This document shows, one piece after another, positions 1 to 8,040 of a stretch of 64,000 bases of DNA. The stretch is from Pseudothauera rhizosphaerae. Lineage in GTDB: Bacteria > Pseudomonadota > Gammaproteobacteria > Burkholderiales > Rhodocyclaceae. Positions within the stretch are counted from its first letter, which is position 1. Every line of letters starts with the position of its first letter. Made by a program: the position numbers and the translations under genes. The notes under the pieces are model-generated. The model saw only the letters and a list, made by a program, of their open reading frames with translations. It had not been told where the DNA came from and did not search any database. The stretch covers positions 97,949-161,948 of the forward strand of contig NZ_SSOD01000009.1 in the NCBI RefSeq assembly GCF_004801305.1. Reading direction: 5' to 3'.

Positions 1-144
1 GGTCAGGTAGGCGATGCTGGCCAGGTCCGCCGGCTCGTTGATCGCCACCACGCGGTAGCGTTCGCGGAAGGGCGACTCATGCAGCGCGCGCAGGAAGCAG
101 CGGCCGATGCGGCCGTAGCCGTTGATCGCGAGGCGCAGGGGCAT
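1..144 (-). CDS. epd: Erythrose-4-phosphate dehydrogenase/GAPDH-family protein, N-terminal part (runs off left edge)
   Basis: Only the first 48 codons are in the window. They begin with ATG at 144 and read [20 protein letters not shown], the Rossmann NAD(P)-binding start of the GAPDH superfamily, followed by a stretch with VVAINEPADLASIAYLT. The INE-x-AD form resembles Epd (erythrose-4-phosphate dehydrogenase, pyridoxal phosphate pathway) more than glycolytic GapA, but with so little sequence a second gap copy is possible. It lies 68 bp downstream of a full GAPDH gene on the same strand, with a strong hairpin in between, so it is probably the last or next gene of the prk-tkt-gap run. Confidence 0.6.
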   Translation of the reverse strand, partial: MPLRLAINGYGRIGRCFLRALHESPFRERYRVVAINEPADLASIAYLT

Positions 145-176
145 GGGGGCGGGCGCAGCGGTGGATGGAAAGAGGC

Positions 177-197
177 GGGCCGCCCGGCGGGCGGCCC
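177..197 (-). terminator. GC-rich hairpin between gap and the epd-like gene
   Basis: A perfect 9-bp inverted repeat (177-185 with 189-197, 3-nt loop) lies just after the gap stop codon. Read on the minus strand it is followed by a short pyrimidine run (GCCTCTTTCC) rather than a clean T tract. It could be a leaky terminator or attenuator that lowers expression of the downstream gene, or an mRNA 3'-end stabiliser. Confidence 0.4.
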
Positions 198-212
198 GTC
201 GTCAGGGCTGGC

Positions 213-1229
213 TCAGCGCGCCCCGGCCAGCACGCGGGCGGCGTCCAGCATGCGGCAGGAGTAGCCCCACTCGTTGTCGTACCAGGCCAGCACCTTGACC
301 AGGTTGCCGTCCATGACGCGGGTCTGGGTGGCGTCGAACACGGAGGAGTGGGAGTCGTGGTTGAAGTCGCTGGACACCAGCGGGTCCTCGTTCACGGCCA
401 GCACGCCCTTCAGCGCGCCCCTGGCGGCCTCGTGCATCAGGGCGTTGATCTCGTCCCTGGAAGTGGCGCGGCTGGCGGTGAAGGTGAGGTCCACCAGGGA
501 CACGTTCATGGTCGGCACGCGCAGCGCGAAGCCGTCGAACTTGCCCTTCAGCGCCGGCAGCACCAGGCCCACGGCCTTGGCCGCGCCGGTCTTGGTGGGG
601 ATGATGTTCTGCGCCCCGGCGCGCGCGCGGCGCAGGTCCTTGTGGCGCACGTCCACCAGCACCTGGTCGTTGGTGTAGGCGTGGATGGTGGTCATCAGGC
701 CCTTCTCGATGCCGATGGCGTCCTGCAGCACCTTGGCCACCGGGGCCAGGCAGTTGGTGGTGCACGAGGCGTTGGAGACCACGGTCATGGCCGGGGTGAC
801 GATGTCGTGGTTCACACCGTAGACGATGGTGGCATCCACGTCGTCGCCGCCCGGCGCGGAGATCAGCACCTTCTTCGCGCCCTGCTTGAGGTGCACCTCG
901 GCCTTGGCCTTGGTGGTGTAGGCGCCGGTGCATTCCAGCAGCACGTCCACGCCGTGCCTGCCCCAATCGGTCTCCAGCGGGTTCTTGGTGGAGTAGAAGG
1001 GGATGCGGTCGCCGCCGACGATCAGGGTGTTGTCGCCCTCGGTCGCCACCTCGGTGCGGAAACGGCCGTGGGTGGTGTCGTACTTGGTCAGGTGGGCGTT
1101 GGTGGCGAGATCGCCGGAGGCGTTGACGGCGACGATCTCGAAACGGTCGCGCAGGCCGAGCTCGTAGAGGGCGCGCAGCGTGCAGCGGCCGATGCGGCCG
1201 TAACCGTTGATGGCAACCTTGATGGTCAT
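213..1229 (-). CDS. gap: Type I glyceraldehyde-3-phosphate dehydrogenase
   Basis: The 338-aa protein catalyses the reversible oxidation and phosphorylation of glyceraldehyde-3-phosphate in the cytoplasm. The Rossmann start [10 protein letters not shown] is at residues 6-15 and the catalytic cysteine is Cys156 in [12 protein letters not shown] at 1229 is chosen because a good ribosome site (GAGGAGA) precedes it; the frame stays open upstream into tkt but that part is shadow. The residue pattern after the second beta strand is VNASGDL, where strictly NAD-linked GapA has a ND-L-D pattern, so use of NADP is possible; this is inference. The closest resemblance by eye is to betaproteobacterial Gap/CbbG proteins. 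It follows tkt by 74 bp and is probably cotranscribed. Confidence 0.95.
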   Translation of the reverse strand: MTIKVAINGYGRIGRCTLRALYELGLRDRFEIVAVNASGDLATNAHLTKYDTTHGRFRTEVATEGDNTLIVGGDRIPFYSTKNPLETDWGRHGVDVLLECTGAYTTKAKAEVHLKQGAKKVLISAPGGDDVDATIVYGVNHDIVTPAMTVVSNASCTTNCLAPVAKVLQDAIGIEKGLMTTIHAYTNDQVLVDVRHKDLRRARAGAQNIIPTKTGAAKAVGLVLPALKGKFDGFALRVPTMNVSLVDLTFTASRATSRDEINALMHEAARGALKGVLAVNEDPLVSSDFNHDSHSSVFDATQTRVMDGNLVKVLAWYDNEWGYSCRMLDAARVLAGAR

Positions 1230-1303
1230 GGGTTTCTCCTCGGTACTAAGAACGGTGCCGCGCCGACCCGGCCTGTCCGGCCGCGCGCCGCGGCTGGGAT
1301 CGA

Positions 1304-3337
1304 TCAGCGGGCGAGCACCTGGCGCACGGCGCCGGCCACCGCTTCCGCAGTGATGCCGAAATGCTTGAAGAGTTCGCCGGCCGGGGCGGATTCGCCGAAG
1401 CGGTCGATGCCGATCACCACGCCCTGGGCGCTGTCCACGGCGCCCACGTACTTGCGCCAGTAGTCGGTGACGCCGGCTTCCACCGCGACGCGCGGCACGC
1501 CGGTCGGCAGCACGGCCGCCTTGTAGGCCGCGTCCTGGCGGTCGAAGACGTTGGTGGAAGGCAGGGACACCACGCGTACCGGGATGCCTTCCTCGGCCAG
1601 CGCCTTCTGCGCGGCGACGGCCAGGGCCACTTCCGAACCCGTGGCGAGGATCACCGCCTTCGGCTCGCCGCCCGCGGCTTCGGAAAGCACGTAGCCGCCG
1701 CGGCGGATGTCGGCCACCTGCTGGGCGCTGCGCGCCTGGAAGGGCAGGTTCTGGCGGGAGAAGCACAGGGAGCTGGGACCGTTCCTGCGCTCGATGGCGT
1801 GGGCCCAGGCCACGGCGGATTCCACCGTGTCGCAGGGGCGCCATACGTCCATGCCGGGGATCAGGCGCAGCGTGGCGATCTGCTCCACCGGTTGGTGGGT
1901 GGGGCCGTCCTCGCCCAGGCCGATGGAATCGTGGGTGAACACGAAGACCTGGCGCAGCTTCATCAGCGCGGCCATGCGCAGGGCGTTGCGGGCGTACTCG
2001 CTGAACATCAGGAAGGTGGCGGTGTAGGGGATCAGCCCGCCGTGCAGGCTGAGGCCGTTGGCGATCGCCGCCATGCCGAATTCACGCACGCCGTAATACA
2101 CGTAGTTGCCGCCGGTTTCGCGGCTCACGCCTTTGGCGCCCGACCACAGGGTGAGGTTGGAACCGGCCAGGTCCGCCGAACCGCCGATGAGTTCGGGCAG
2201 GACGGGCGCATAGGCTTCGATGCTGTTCTGGCTGGCCTTGCGGGTGGCGATGGTCTCGGCCTTGTCGATGACCTTGGCGAGCACGGCCTCCACGTGGGCG
2301 TTCCAGTCCGCCGGCAGTTCGCCGGCCATGCGGCGCTCGAATTCGGCGGCCAGTTCCGGGTGGGCGGCGTGGTAGGCGGCAAACCGGGCGTTCCACTCGG
2401 CTTCGCCGGCGGCACCCTTGTCGCGGGCGTTCCAGGCGGCGTACACGTCGGCGGGAATCTCGAACGGGGCGTGGTTCCAGCCGATGTGCTCGCGCGTGGC
2501 GGCGATCTCGGCCGCGCCCAGCGGGGCGCCGTGCACGTCGTGGCTACCCTGCTTGTTGGGCGAACCCGCGCCGATCACGGTCTTGCAGCAGATCAGCGTG
2601 GGCTGGGTGGTGTTGGCCTTCGCCTGTTCGATGGCCGCTTCGATTGCGGCCGGGTCGTGGCCCTGCACGTCGCGGATCACCTGCCAGCCGTAGGCTTCGA
2701 AGCGCTTCGGGGTGTCGTCGGTGAACCAGCCGGAGACGTGGCCGTCGATGGAGATGTCGTTGTCGTCGTAGAAGGCGGTGAGCTTGCCCAGCCCCCAGGT
2801 GCCGGCCAGCGAGCAGGCTTCGTGGCTGATGCCTTCCATCAGGCAGCCGTCGCCGAGGAAGACCCAGGTGCGGTGGTCGACGACTTCATGGCCGGGACGG
2901 TTGAACTCGGCCGCCAGCACCTTCTCCGCCAGCGCCATGCCGACCGCGTTGGTGACACCCTGGCCGAGCGGGCCGGTGGTGGTTTCCACGCCCGGCGCAT
3001 AGCCGTATTCCGGATGGCCCGGCGTCCTGCTGTGCAACTGGCGGAAGCGCTTGATCTCCTCGATGGGCAGGTCGTAGCCGGTAAGGTGCAGCAACGCGTA
3101 CAGCAGCATGGAGCCGTGGCCGTTGGAGAGCACGAAGCGGTCGCGGTCCGCCCACCTGGGGTTGGCCGGGTTGTGCTTGAGGTGGCGGCGCCACAGCACC
3201 TCGGCGATCTCCGCCATGCCCAGCGGCGCGCCCGGGTGGCCGGAGTTGGCCTGTTGCACCGCATCCATCGCCAGCGCGCGGATGGCGCCGGTGATTTCGT
3301 TGAAAACCGGGGGCTTGACGTTTCGGGGGAGCGACAT
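1304..3337 (-). CDS. tkt: Transketolase
   Basis: The 677-aa protein is a full-length thiamine-diphosphate transketolase, moving two-carbon units between ketose and aldose phosphates in the pentose phosphate and Calvin cycles. Visible signatures are the N-terminal [17 protein letters not shown] stretch, the ThDP/Mg motif starting [13 protein letters not shown] and ending in [11 protein letters not shown], and the pyrimidine-domain [16 protein letters not shown]. The start at 3337 has a GAGGAAA ribosome site. Its upstream neighbour is phosphoribulokinase and its downstream neighbour GAPDH, all on the same strand, a Calvin-cycle-like order. A possible -10 (GATAAT, 3381-3386 on the minus strand) could give tkt its own promoter, but no clear -35 was seen. 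Confidence 0.97.
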   Translation of the reverse strand: MSLPRNVKPPVFNEITGAIRALAMDAVQQANSGHPGAPLGMAEIAEVLWRRHLKHNPANPRWADRDRFVLSNGHGSMLLYALLHLTGYDLPIEEIKRFRQLHSRTPGHPEYGYAPGVETTTGPLGQGVTNAVGMALAEKVLAAEFNRPGHEVVDHRTWVFLGDGCLMEGISHEACSLAGTWGLGKLTAFYDDNDISIDGHVSGWFTDDTPKRFEAYGWQVIRDVQGHDPAAIEAAIEQAKANTTQPTLICCKTVIGAGSPNKQGSHDVHGAPLGAAEIAATREHIGWNHAPFEIPADVYAAWNARDKGAAGEAEWNARFAAYHAAHPELAAEFERRMAGELPADWNAHVEAVLAKVIDKAETIATRKASQNSIEAYAPVLPELIGGSADLAGSNLTLWSGAKGVSRETGGNYVYYGVREFGMAAIANGLSLHGGLIPYTATFLMFSEYARNALRMAALMKLRQVFVFTHDSIGLGEDGPTHQPVEQIATLRLIPGMDVWRPCDTVESAVAWAHAIERRNGPSSLCFSRQNLPFQARSAQQVADIRRGGYVLSEAAGGEPKAVILATGSEVALAVAAQKALAEEGIPVRVVSLPSTNVFDRQDAAYKAAVLPTGVPRVAVEAGVTDYWRKYVGAVDSAQGVVIGIDRFGESAPAGELFKHFGITAEAVAGAVRQVLAR

Positions 3338-3447
3338 GGTTTCCTCGGAAAGCCGCCGGCAGCGGCTGGAAAAAACGCAAATTATCGCCGAAAAGCAGCC
3401 TCTTTTGGTAGCGGCGCCTGCTTTTGCGCTCCCCCGCGGCCTCCCGG

Positions 3448-3518
3448 CAGGAGCGGGCTTGCCCGCGATGCGGCCTACGAGGAAACCACCGCCGCATCGC
3501 GGGCAAGCCCGTTCCTAC
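3448..3518. repeat. REP-like palindrome, copy 1
   Basis: Two arms of 24 bases (3451-3474 and 3491-3514) are reverse complements with one mismatch and share the core GAGCGGGCTTGCCCGCGAT. The same core makes copy 2 at 50138-50212. It resembles the REP sequences of Pseudomonas. The right end (GTAGGA on the minus strand) provides the stop codon of the phosphoribulokinase gene. It lies in the 177-bp gap before tkt. Confidence 0.85.
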
Positions 3519-4390
3519 ACCCACTGCCGGCGGCGTTCCATCAGCTTCCAGATGAGGGGGGTGAGGATCAATTGCATGGCCAGGTCGAGCTTGCCGCCGG
3601 GGATGACGATGGTGTTGGCGCGGCTCATGAAGGCGCCGTCTATCATCGTGATCAGGTAGGGGAAATCCACCCCGCGCGGGTCCTTGAAGCGGATCACCAC
3701 CATGGATTCCTCCAGCGTGGGCACGTCCCGGGCGATGAAGGGGTTGGAGGTATCCACCACCGGCGCGCGCTGGAAGTTGATGTGGGTGCGGGAAAACTGG
3801 GGCACGATGTAGTGCACGTAGTCGTGCATGCGGCGCAGGATGGTGTCCTGCACGGCTTCCTTGGAATAGCCGCGCAGCTTGGTGTCCCGGTGCAGCTTCT
3901 GGATCCACTCCAGGTTGATGGTCGGCACCACGCCGATCAGCAGGTCCACGTGGCGGGCCGCGTCCACGGTGTCGGTCTGCACCGCGCCGTGCAGGCCTTC
4001 GTAGAACAGGCAGTCGGTGCCCACCGGCAGGTCTTCCCATTCGGTGAAGGTGCCCATGGGCAGGTTGCGCCGCACCGACTGCTCCTCGTTGTGGACGTAC
4101 CAGCGCCGGCGCCCGGTGGCCGATTCGCCGTAGGCGCGGAACAGGTGTTCCAGCTCTTCGAACAGGTTGGCTTCCGGGCCGAAGTGGCTGACACCGCGTT
4201 CGCCGCGCGCTTCGGCCTCTTCGATGTGGCGCTTCATCTCGTCGCGGGTGTAGCGGTGGAAGCTGTCGCCCTCGACGACGGCCGCGTTGACGTTTTCCCG
4301 GTGGAAGATGGCTTCGAAGGTGTGCTTGACCGTGGTGGTGCCGGCTCCGGACGAACCGGTGACGGCGATGATGGGATGCTTCAGCGACAT
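3515..4390 (-). CDS. Phosphoribulokinase
   Basis: The 291-aa protein matches the proteobacterial phosphoribulokinase family (CbbP of autotrophs; PrkB in enterics), which phosphorylates ribulose-5-phosphate to ribulose-1,5-bisphosphate with ATP. The P-loop is AVTGSSGAGTTTVK near residues 9-22, followed by VEGDSFHRYTRDEMKRH with the substrate-binding and catalytic acid region. Start ATG 4390 has GGGAG upstream; an earlier in-frame ATG at 4420 would overlap the preceding gene and has no better site. The stop codon lies in the REP-like palindrome. It is followed by tkt and gap, an arrangement like a cbb operon, but no RuBisCO gene lies in the window, so the fate of ribulose bisphosphate cannot be told. 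Confidence 0.93.
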   Translation of the reverse strand: MSLKHPIIAVTGSSGAGTTTVKHTFEAIFHRENVNAAVVEGDSFHRYTRDEMKRHIEEAEARGERGVSHFGPEANLFEELEHLFRAYGESATGRRRWYVHNEEQSVRRNLPMGTFTEWEDLPVGTDCLFYEGLHGAVQTDTVDAARHVDLLIGVVPTINLEWIQKLHRDTKLRGYSKEAVQDTILRRMHDYVHYIVPQFSRTHINFQRAPVVDTSNPFIARDVPTLEESMVVIRFKDPRGVDFPYLITMIDGAFMSRANTIVIPGGKLDLAMQLILTPLIWKLMERRRQWV

Positions 4391-4406
4391 GTTCGTGCTC
4401 CCTTCC

Positions 4407-4685
4407 CTAGCCGGCGGCATCCGGCCGTTCGAGCCGGCGTTCGGTGTAGACGCGTTTCGAGGCGACCACCAGCACGTACACTTCCTCGAAGGACAGTTGC
4501 GGATAATTCTCCCTCAGTACGCGGTAGGCCAGATGGTCCAGGGTGGCGTTGCCCCAGCGGTTCTCCCTGGCGAAGAACGGGCCGATCAACTCATAGGCCT
4601 GGTCGAAGATCTCCCGCACGTAGTGGTAGCTGCGGCGCTCGCCGGGGGCGGCGCCGGACGCCGGGTCGGTGGCGGGTCGGTCCAT
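4407..4685 (-). CDS. Conserved hypothetical protein, 92 aa
   Basis: A small soluble protein without signal peptide or membrane segment. It starts MDRPATDPASGAAPGERRSY and has a compact predicted-helical middle (VREIFDQAYELIGPFFARENRWG) and the stretch NYPQLSFEEVYVLVVASKRV. I do not recognise a named domain. Start ATG 4685 is chosen because upstream in-frame sequence overlaps the phosphatase gene. It sits 16 bp before phosphoribulokinase and 44 bp after the phosphatase, so it is very likely cotranscribed with them and could serve the same pathway, which is only guilt by association. Confidence 0.75.
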   Translation of the reverse strand: MDRPATDPASGAAPGERRSYHYVREIFDQAYELIGPFFARENRWGNATLDHLAYRVLRENYPQLSFEEVYVLVVASKRVYTERRLERPDAAG

Positions 4686-4729
4686 GGGGGCAGGCTCGAA
4701 TGAGGGAGAACCAGCGAATGATAGCGTGC

Positions 4730-5539
4730 TCAGGAATGGGCATTGAGCCAGGCGCGCCACTCGGCGAAGAGCGCCGGAGTGGCCGCCGCGACGACGCCGC
4801 GCTTGACCGCGGGGCCGGCCATCAACGAGCCGCCGTCCAGGGCCGCGGCCTCGCCGCCCGCTTCGGCCAGGATCAGGCGCCCGGCGGCGTAGTCCCACAG
4901 CATCTGCCCGCCATGCAGGTAGACGTCGAGCCGGCCGGCGGCGACGAAACACCATTCCAGCGCGCTGGAACCGAAGTTGCGCTGCGAATAGTAGGGCGGC
5001 CGCACCGCCAGTTCGTCACCCAGGTGGTGGCTGATGCGCTTGAAGTCCACCCCGGCCACGGCATCCTGGAGCGAGGTTGCGGCCGGGCGCAAGGGCAGGG
5101 CCGCGCCGTTGAGGAAGGCGCCGGCGCCCCGCGCGGCGTAGAAGGATTCGTCGGTGACCGGGTTGTACACCACGCCGAAGCGCGGTTCGTGGTCCACCAG
5201 GTAGGCGATGGACACGGCGAAGAAGGGAATGCCGTTGGCGAAGTTGGTGGTGCCGTCGATGGGGTCTATGCACCACAGGCCGCGCTTGCCGTCGCTCCAC
5301 AGGCGTGCCTGCTCCTCGGGCGTCATCTCCTCGCCCAGCACCGGGCCGGGCAGCAGGCTGGGCAGTTCCTCGGTGAAGCGGCGCTGGGATTCCACGTCCG
5401 CCTCGGTGAACAGCGAGCCGTCGGACTTGCGGTTGCGGGCGGACTTCAGGTGGCGCGGCAGGATTTCCTCCCGCGCGATGTCGCGTACCAGCGATTCCAG
5501 CGCCCGGGCGCGGGCGAGACGGTGTGAGGCGGTCGGCAT
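4730..5539 (-). CDS. Inositol monophosphatase family protein
   Basis: The 269-aa protein belongs to the Li-sensitive, Mg-dependent sugar phosphatase superfamily. The three metal-binding signatures are visible: GEE at about 69-71, IDPIDGTTNFANG starting near 91, and LWDYAAG in the C-terminal half. Family members hydrolyse inositol-1-phosphate, 3'-phosphoadenosine phosphate or fructose-1,6-bisphosphate, and sequence alone does not tell which. Being first in a run with phosphoribulokinase, transketolase and GAPDH suggests a sugar bisphosphate substrate; that is inference. ATG 5539 is preferred over 5587 on length and because a weak AGGAC site precedes it. It is divergent from rsmE. Confidence 0.85.
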   Translation of the reverse strand: MPTASHRLARARALESLVRDIAREEILPRHLKSARNRKSDGSLFTEADVESQRRFTEELPSLLPGPVLGEEMTPEEQARLWSDGKRGLWCIDPIDGTTNFANGIPFFAVSIAYLVDHEPRFGVVYNPVTDESFYAARGAGAFLNGAALPLRPAATSLQDAVAGVDFKRISHHLGDELAVRPPYYSQRNFGSSALEWCFVAAGRLDVYLHGGQMLWDYAAGRLILAEAGGEAAALDGGSLMAGPAVKRGVVAAATPALFAEWRAWLNAHS

Positions 5540-5660
5540 CTCGGGGTGTCCTGTACCGGGGTTCGGCGCCGCCGGTATGGCGGGCACGGGCGTAAGGCGG
5601 GAATGCAGGCAGAATGGGCGGTGAGCCTCATCGAAACCCGCATCGTTATTACGCGTTCCC

Positions 5661-5673
5661 TATAATAGCACGA
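5661..5673 (+). promoter_or_regulatory. TATAAT box directly in front of rsmE (leaderless-start candidate)
   Basis: A perfect -10 hexamer TATAAT at 5661-5666 sits so close to the rsmE ATG (5673) that transcription would begin at or one base before the start codon. There is no Shine-Dalgarno sequence upstream of the ATG. No convincing -35 was found 16-18 bp upstream. Confidence 0.45.
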
Positions 5674-6401
5674 TGATTTCACGCTTCTTTTTCCCCGAGG
5701 CGCTGCCTGCCGGCGGCGAAGTGCGGCTGCCCGAGGCGCTCGCCCACCATGCCGCGCGCGTGCTGCGCCTGCAGGACGGCGATGCGGTGGTCCTGTTCGA
5801 CGGCCGCGGCGGCGAGGTCCCCGCCCGCCTCGCGGTAAGCGGACGGCAGTGGTCGGCACGGCTGGAAGCCGTCCGGGTGGTGGAGCGCGAATCGCCCCTG
5901 GCGGTGGTGCTGGTGCAGGCGCTGGCGAGCGGCGACAAGATGGACTGGATCGTGCAGAAGGCCACCGAACTGGGGGCGGCGGGCGTGGTGCCGGTGACGG
6001 CGGCGCGCTCGGTGCTGCGCCTGGCGGGCGAGCGGGCTGAAAAGCGCCTCGCCCACTGGCGCCAGGTGGCGGTGGCGGCCTGCGAGCAGTGCGGGCGCAA
6101 CCGGCTGCCGGACGTGGAGCCCATCGTTGCGCTCGACGATTATCTGGCCGCCGCGCGCACGGTGCGCAAGCTGGTGCTGGCCCCCGAGGGCGGCCGGCCG
6201 CTGCGCGAACTCGCGCCGCCCCGGACCGGTGAGCCGCTGCATCTGCTGATCGGCCCGGAAGGGGGATGGTCCGACGCCGAACTGGCGGCCTGCCTGCGGG
6301 CCGGGGCCGAGCCGCTCGGCCTGGGGCCGCGCGTGCTGCGCACCGAAACCGCCGGGCTCGCGGCGCTGGCCGCGCTGCAGGCGCTGTGGGGCGATTTCTG
6401 A
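5673..6401 (+). CDS. rsmE: 16S rRNA (uracil(1498)-N3)-methyltransferase RsmE
   Basis: The 242-aa protein is a SPOUT-class methyltransferase that modifies U1498 of 16S rRNA late in 30S assembly. It opens with the typical RFFFPEALPAGGEVRLPE and has HHAARVLRLQDGD of the N-terminal PUA-like domain, then GDKMDWIVQKATELGAAG and the SAM-binding knot with LLIGPEGGWSDAE and LGPRVLRTETAGLAALAALQ. Length and order are standard. The start lacks a ribosome site but has a TATAAT just 7 bases upstream, so the message may be leaderless. It is divergent from the phosphatase operon. Confidence 0.95.
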   Translation: MISRFFFPEALPAGGEVRLPEALAHHAARVLRLQDGDAVVLFDGRGGEVPARLAVSGRQWSARLEAVRVVERESPLAVVLVQALASGDKMDWIVQKATELGAAGVVPVTAARSVLRLAGERAEKRLAHWRQVAVAACEQCGRNRLPDVEPIVALDDYLAAARTVRKLVLAPEGGRPLRELAPPRTGEPLHLLIGPEGGWSDAELAACLRAGAEPLGLGPRVLRTETAGLAALAALQALWGDF

Positions 6402-6485
6402 GCGCCGCACTCGACGGGAAATGAACGAAATCCGGGCCTCGCGGCACTGAGCAGGCATTGAACAGACAACCAGAGGGATGACGGC

Positions 6486-7970
6486 ATGTTCGAATCCGCG
6501 GAACTCGGCCACAAGACCGAAAAGGCCGAATACGAGGCAGCGGTGCCGCCGCTGCGCGCGCAACTGCTCGACGCCCAGTTCGATCTGCTGGACCTGAAGC
6601 AGTTCGCCGTGGTGGTACTGATCAACGGCGTGGACGGTGCGGGCAAGGGCGAGACGGTCAATCTTCTCAACGAGTGGATGGACCCGCGCCACATCGAGAC
6701 CTGGGCCTTCGACGCGCCCTCGTCGGAGGAGGCCGAGCGCCCCTTCATGTGGCGCTTCTGGCGGGCCCTGCCGCCCAAGGGCAAGATCGGCGTGCTGTTC
6801 GGCAACTGGTACTCGGAACCCATCCATGCGCGCGTGAACAAGATCAGCAAGCGTGCCGAGCTCGACCAGCAGGTGGATGCCATCAACCGCTTCGAGGCCA
6901 TGCTGGTGCACGAGGGCGTGCTGCTGATCAAGCTGTGGTTCCATCTTTCCAAGGAAGGCCAGAAGGCCCGCCTGAAGGCGCTGGAGAAGAACCCCAATAC
7001 GCGCTGGCGGGTCACCGAGCGCGACTGGAGGTACGCCAAGCTCTACGACCGCTACCGGGAGACCGCCGAGCACCTGCTGCGCCACACCAGCACCGGCGAT
7101 GCGCCGTGGCTGATCGTGGACGGCTCCGACGAGCGCTTCCGTTCCCTGCTGGTCGGCCGTACCCTGCTCGATGCGCTGCGCAAGCGCATCGACGCCGTGC
7201 AGAAAGGCTGGACGCCGCGCCAGACCGCCGCTCCGCTGCCGCCCGTGGTGGACAACCGGAACCTGCTCAACAGCCTGGTGCTGAAGCAGGACATGGGCAA
7301 GAAGGAGTACGGCGAACTGCTGGAGAAGTACCAGGGGCGGCTCGCGCTGCTGCGCCGTTCCGATGCCTTCCGCAAGCACTCGCTGATCCTGGTGTTCGAA
7401 GGCGCGGACGCGGCCGGCAAGGGCGGCGCCATCCGGCGCATCACTGCGGCGCTGGACGCGCGCGTGTTCCGCATCGTGCCCATCGCCGCGCCCACCGAAG
7501 AAGAGCGCGCCCAGCCCTACCTGTGGCGTTTCTGGCGCCACCTGCCGGGGCAGGGCAAGGTCACCATCTTCGACCGCTCCTGGTACGGCCGGGTGCTGGT
7601 GGAGCGGGTGGAGGGCTACTGCTCCGAGGCCGACTGGATGCGCGCCTACGCCGAGATCAACGATTTCGAGGATCAACTGATCGACGCCGGGGCGGTGGTG
7701 GTGAAGTTCTGGCTGGCCATCAGCGCCGACGAGCAGCTCGCGCGCTTCAAGGAAAGGGAGGCCGAGCCGCACAAGCGCTTCAAGATCACCGCCGAAGACT
7801 GGCGCAACCGGGAAAAGGCCGACCAGTACGCCCAGGCGGTGTGCGACATGGTGGACCGCACGAGCACGGAAAACGCCCCGTGGACGCTGGTCGAAGCCGA
7901 CAACAAATACTATGCCCGCATCAAGATCCTGCGCACCCTGTGCGAGCGGCTGGAAGAGGCCTTGGGATAG
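6486..7970 (+). CDS. pap: Polyphosphate:AMP phosphotransferase (PPK2 class II, two-domain)
   Basis: The 494-aa protein has two tandem PPK2-type kinase domains. The first has Walker A GVDGAGKG at about 48-55 and RPFMWRFWRALPPKGKIGVL; the second has EGADAAGKGGAIRRI near residue 305, QPYLWRFWRHLPGQGKVTIF and DRSWYGRVLVERVEGY. The duplicated form is typical of class II PPK2 enzymes that make ADP from AMP using polyphosphate. In the second domain the lid motif DRSWYGR is intact, while the first has the degenerate GNWYSEP, so only the C-terminal domain is probably catalytic. A ribosome site GAGGGATGA lies 5 bp before ATG 6486. It stands alone between rsmE and argA. Confidence 0.92.
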   Translation: MFESAELGHKTEKAEYEAAVPPLRAQLLDAQFDLLDLKQFAVVVLINGVDGAGKGETVNLLNEWMDPRHIETWAFDAPSSEEAERPFMWRFWRALPPKGKIGVLFGNWYSEPIHARVNKISKRAELDQQVDAINRFEAMLVHEGVLLIKLWFHLSKEGQKARLKALEKNPNTRWRVTERDWRYAKLYDRYRETAEHLLRHTSTGDAPWLIVDGSDERFRSLLVGRTLLDALRKRIDAVQKGWTPRQTAAPLPPVVDNRNLLNSLVLKQDMGKKEYGELLEKYQGRLALLRRSDAFRKHSLILVFEGADAAGKGGAIRRITAALDARVFRIVPIAAPTEEERAQPYLWRFWRHLPGQGKVTIFDRSWYGRVLVERVEGYCSEADWMRAYAEINDFEDQLIDAGAVVVKFWLAISADEQLARFKEREAEPHKRFKITAEDWRNREKADQYAQAVCDMVDRTSTENAPWTLVEADNKYYARIKILRTLCERLEEALG

Positions 7971-8040
7971 AATGGCGGCAACGTAACCGGAGGCCGCCGC
8001 AGGTCGCGCAGCAGCCGTCCCCAACCCCCAGGACACAGCG

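Noticed and set aside
1230..1844. N-terminal extension of gap up to 543 aa
   Set aside because: The extension overlaps the tkt coding region and the true start has a strong ribosome site and the family N-terminus.
1361..5527. Open frame of 1388 codons on the plus strand
   Set aside because: It is antisense to gap-tkt-prk-phosphatase genes, has low-complexity Gly/Val/His composition typical of shadow frames in high-GC DNA, and shows no domain.
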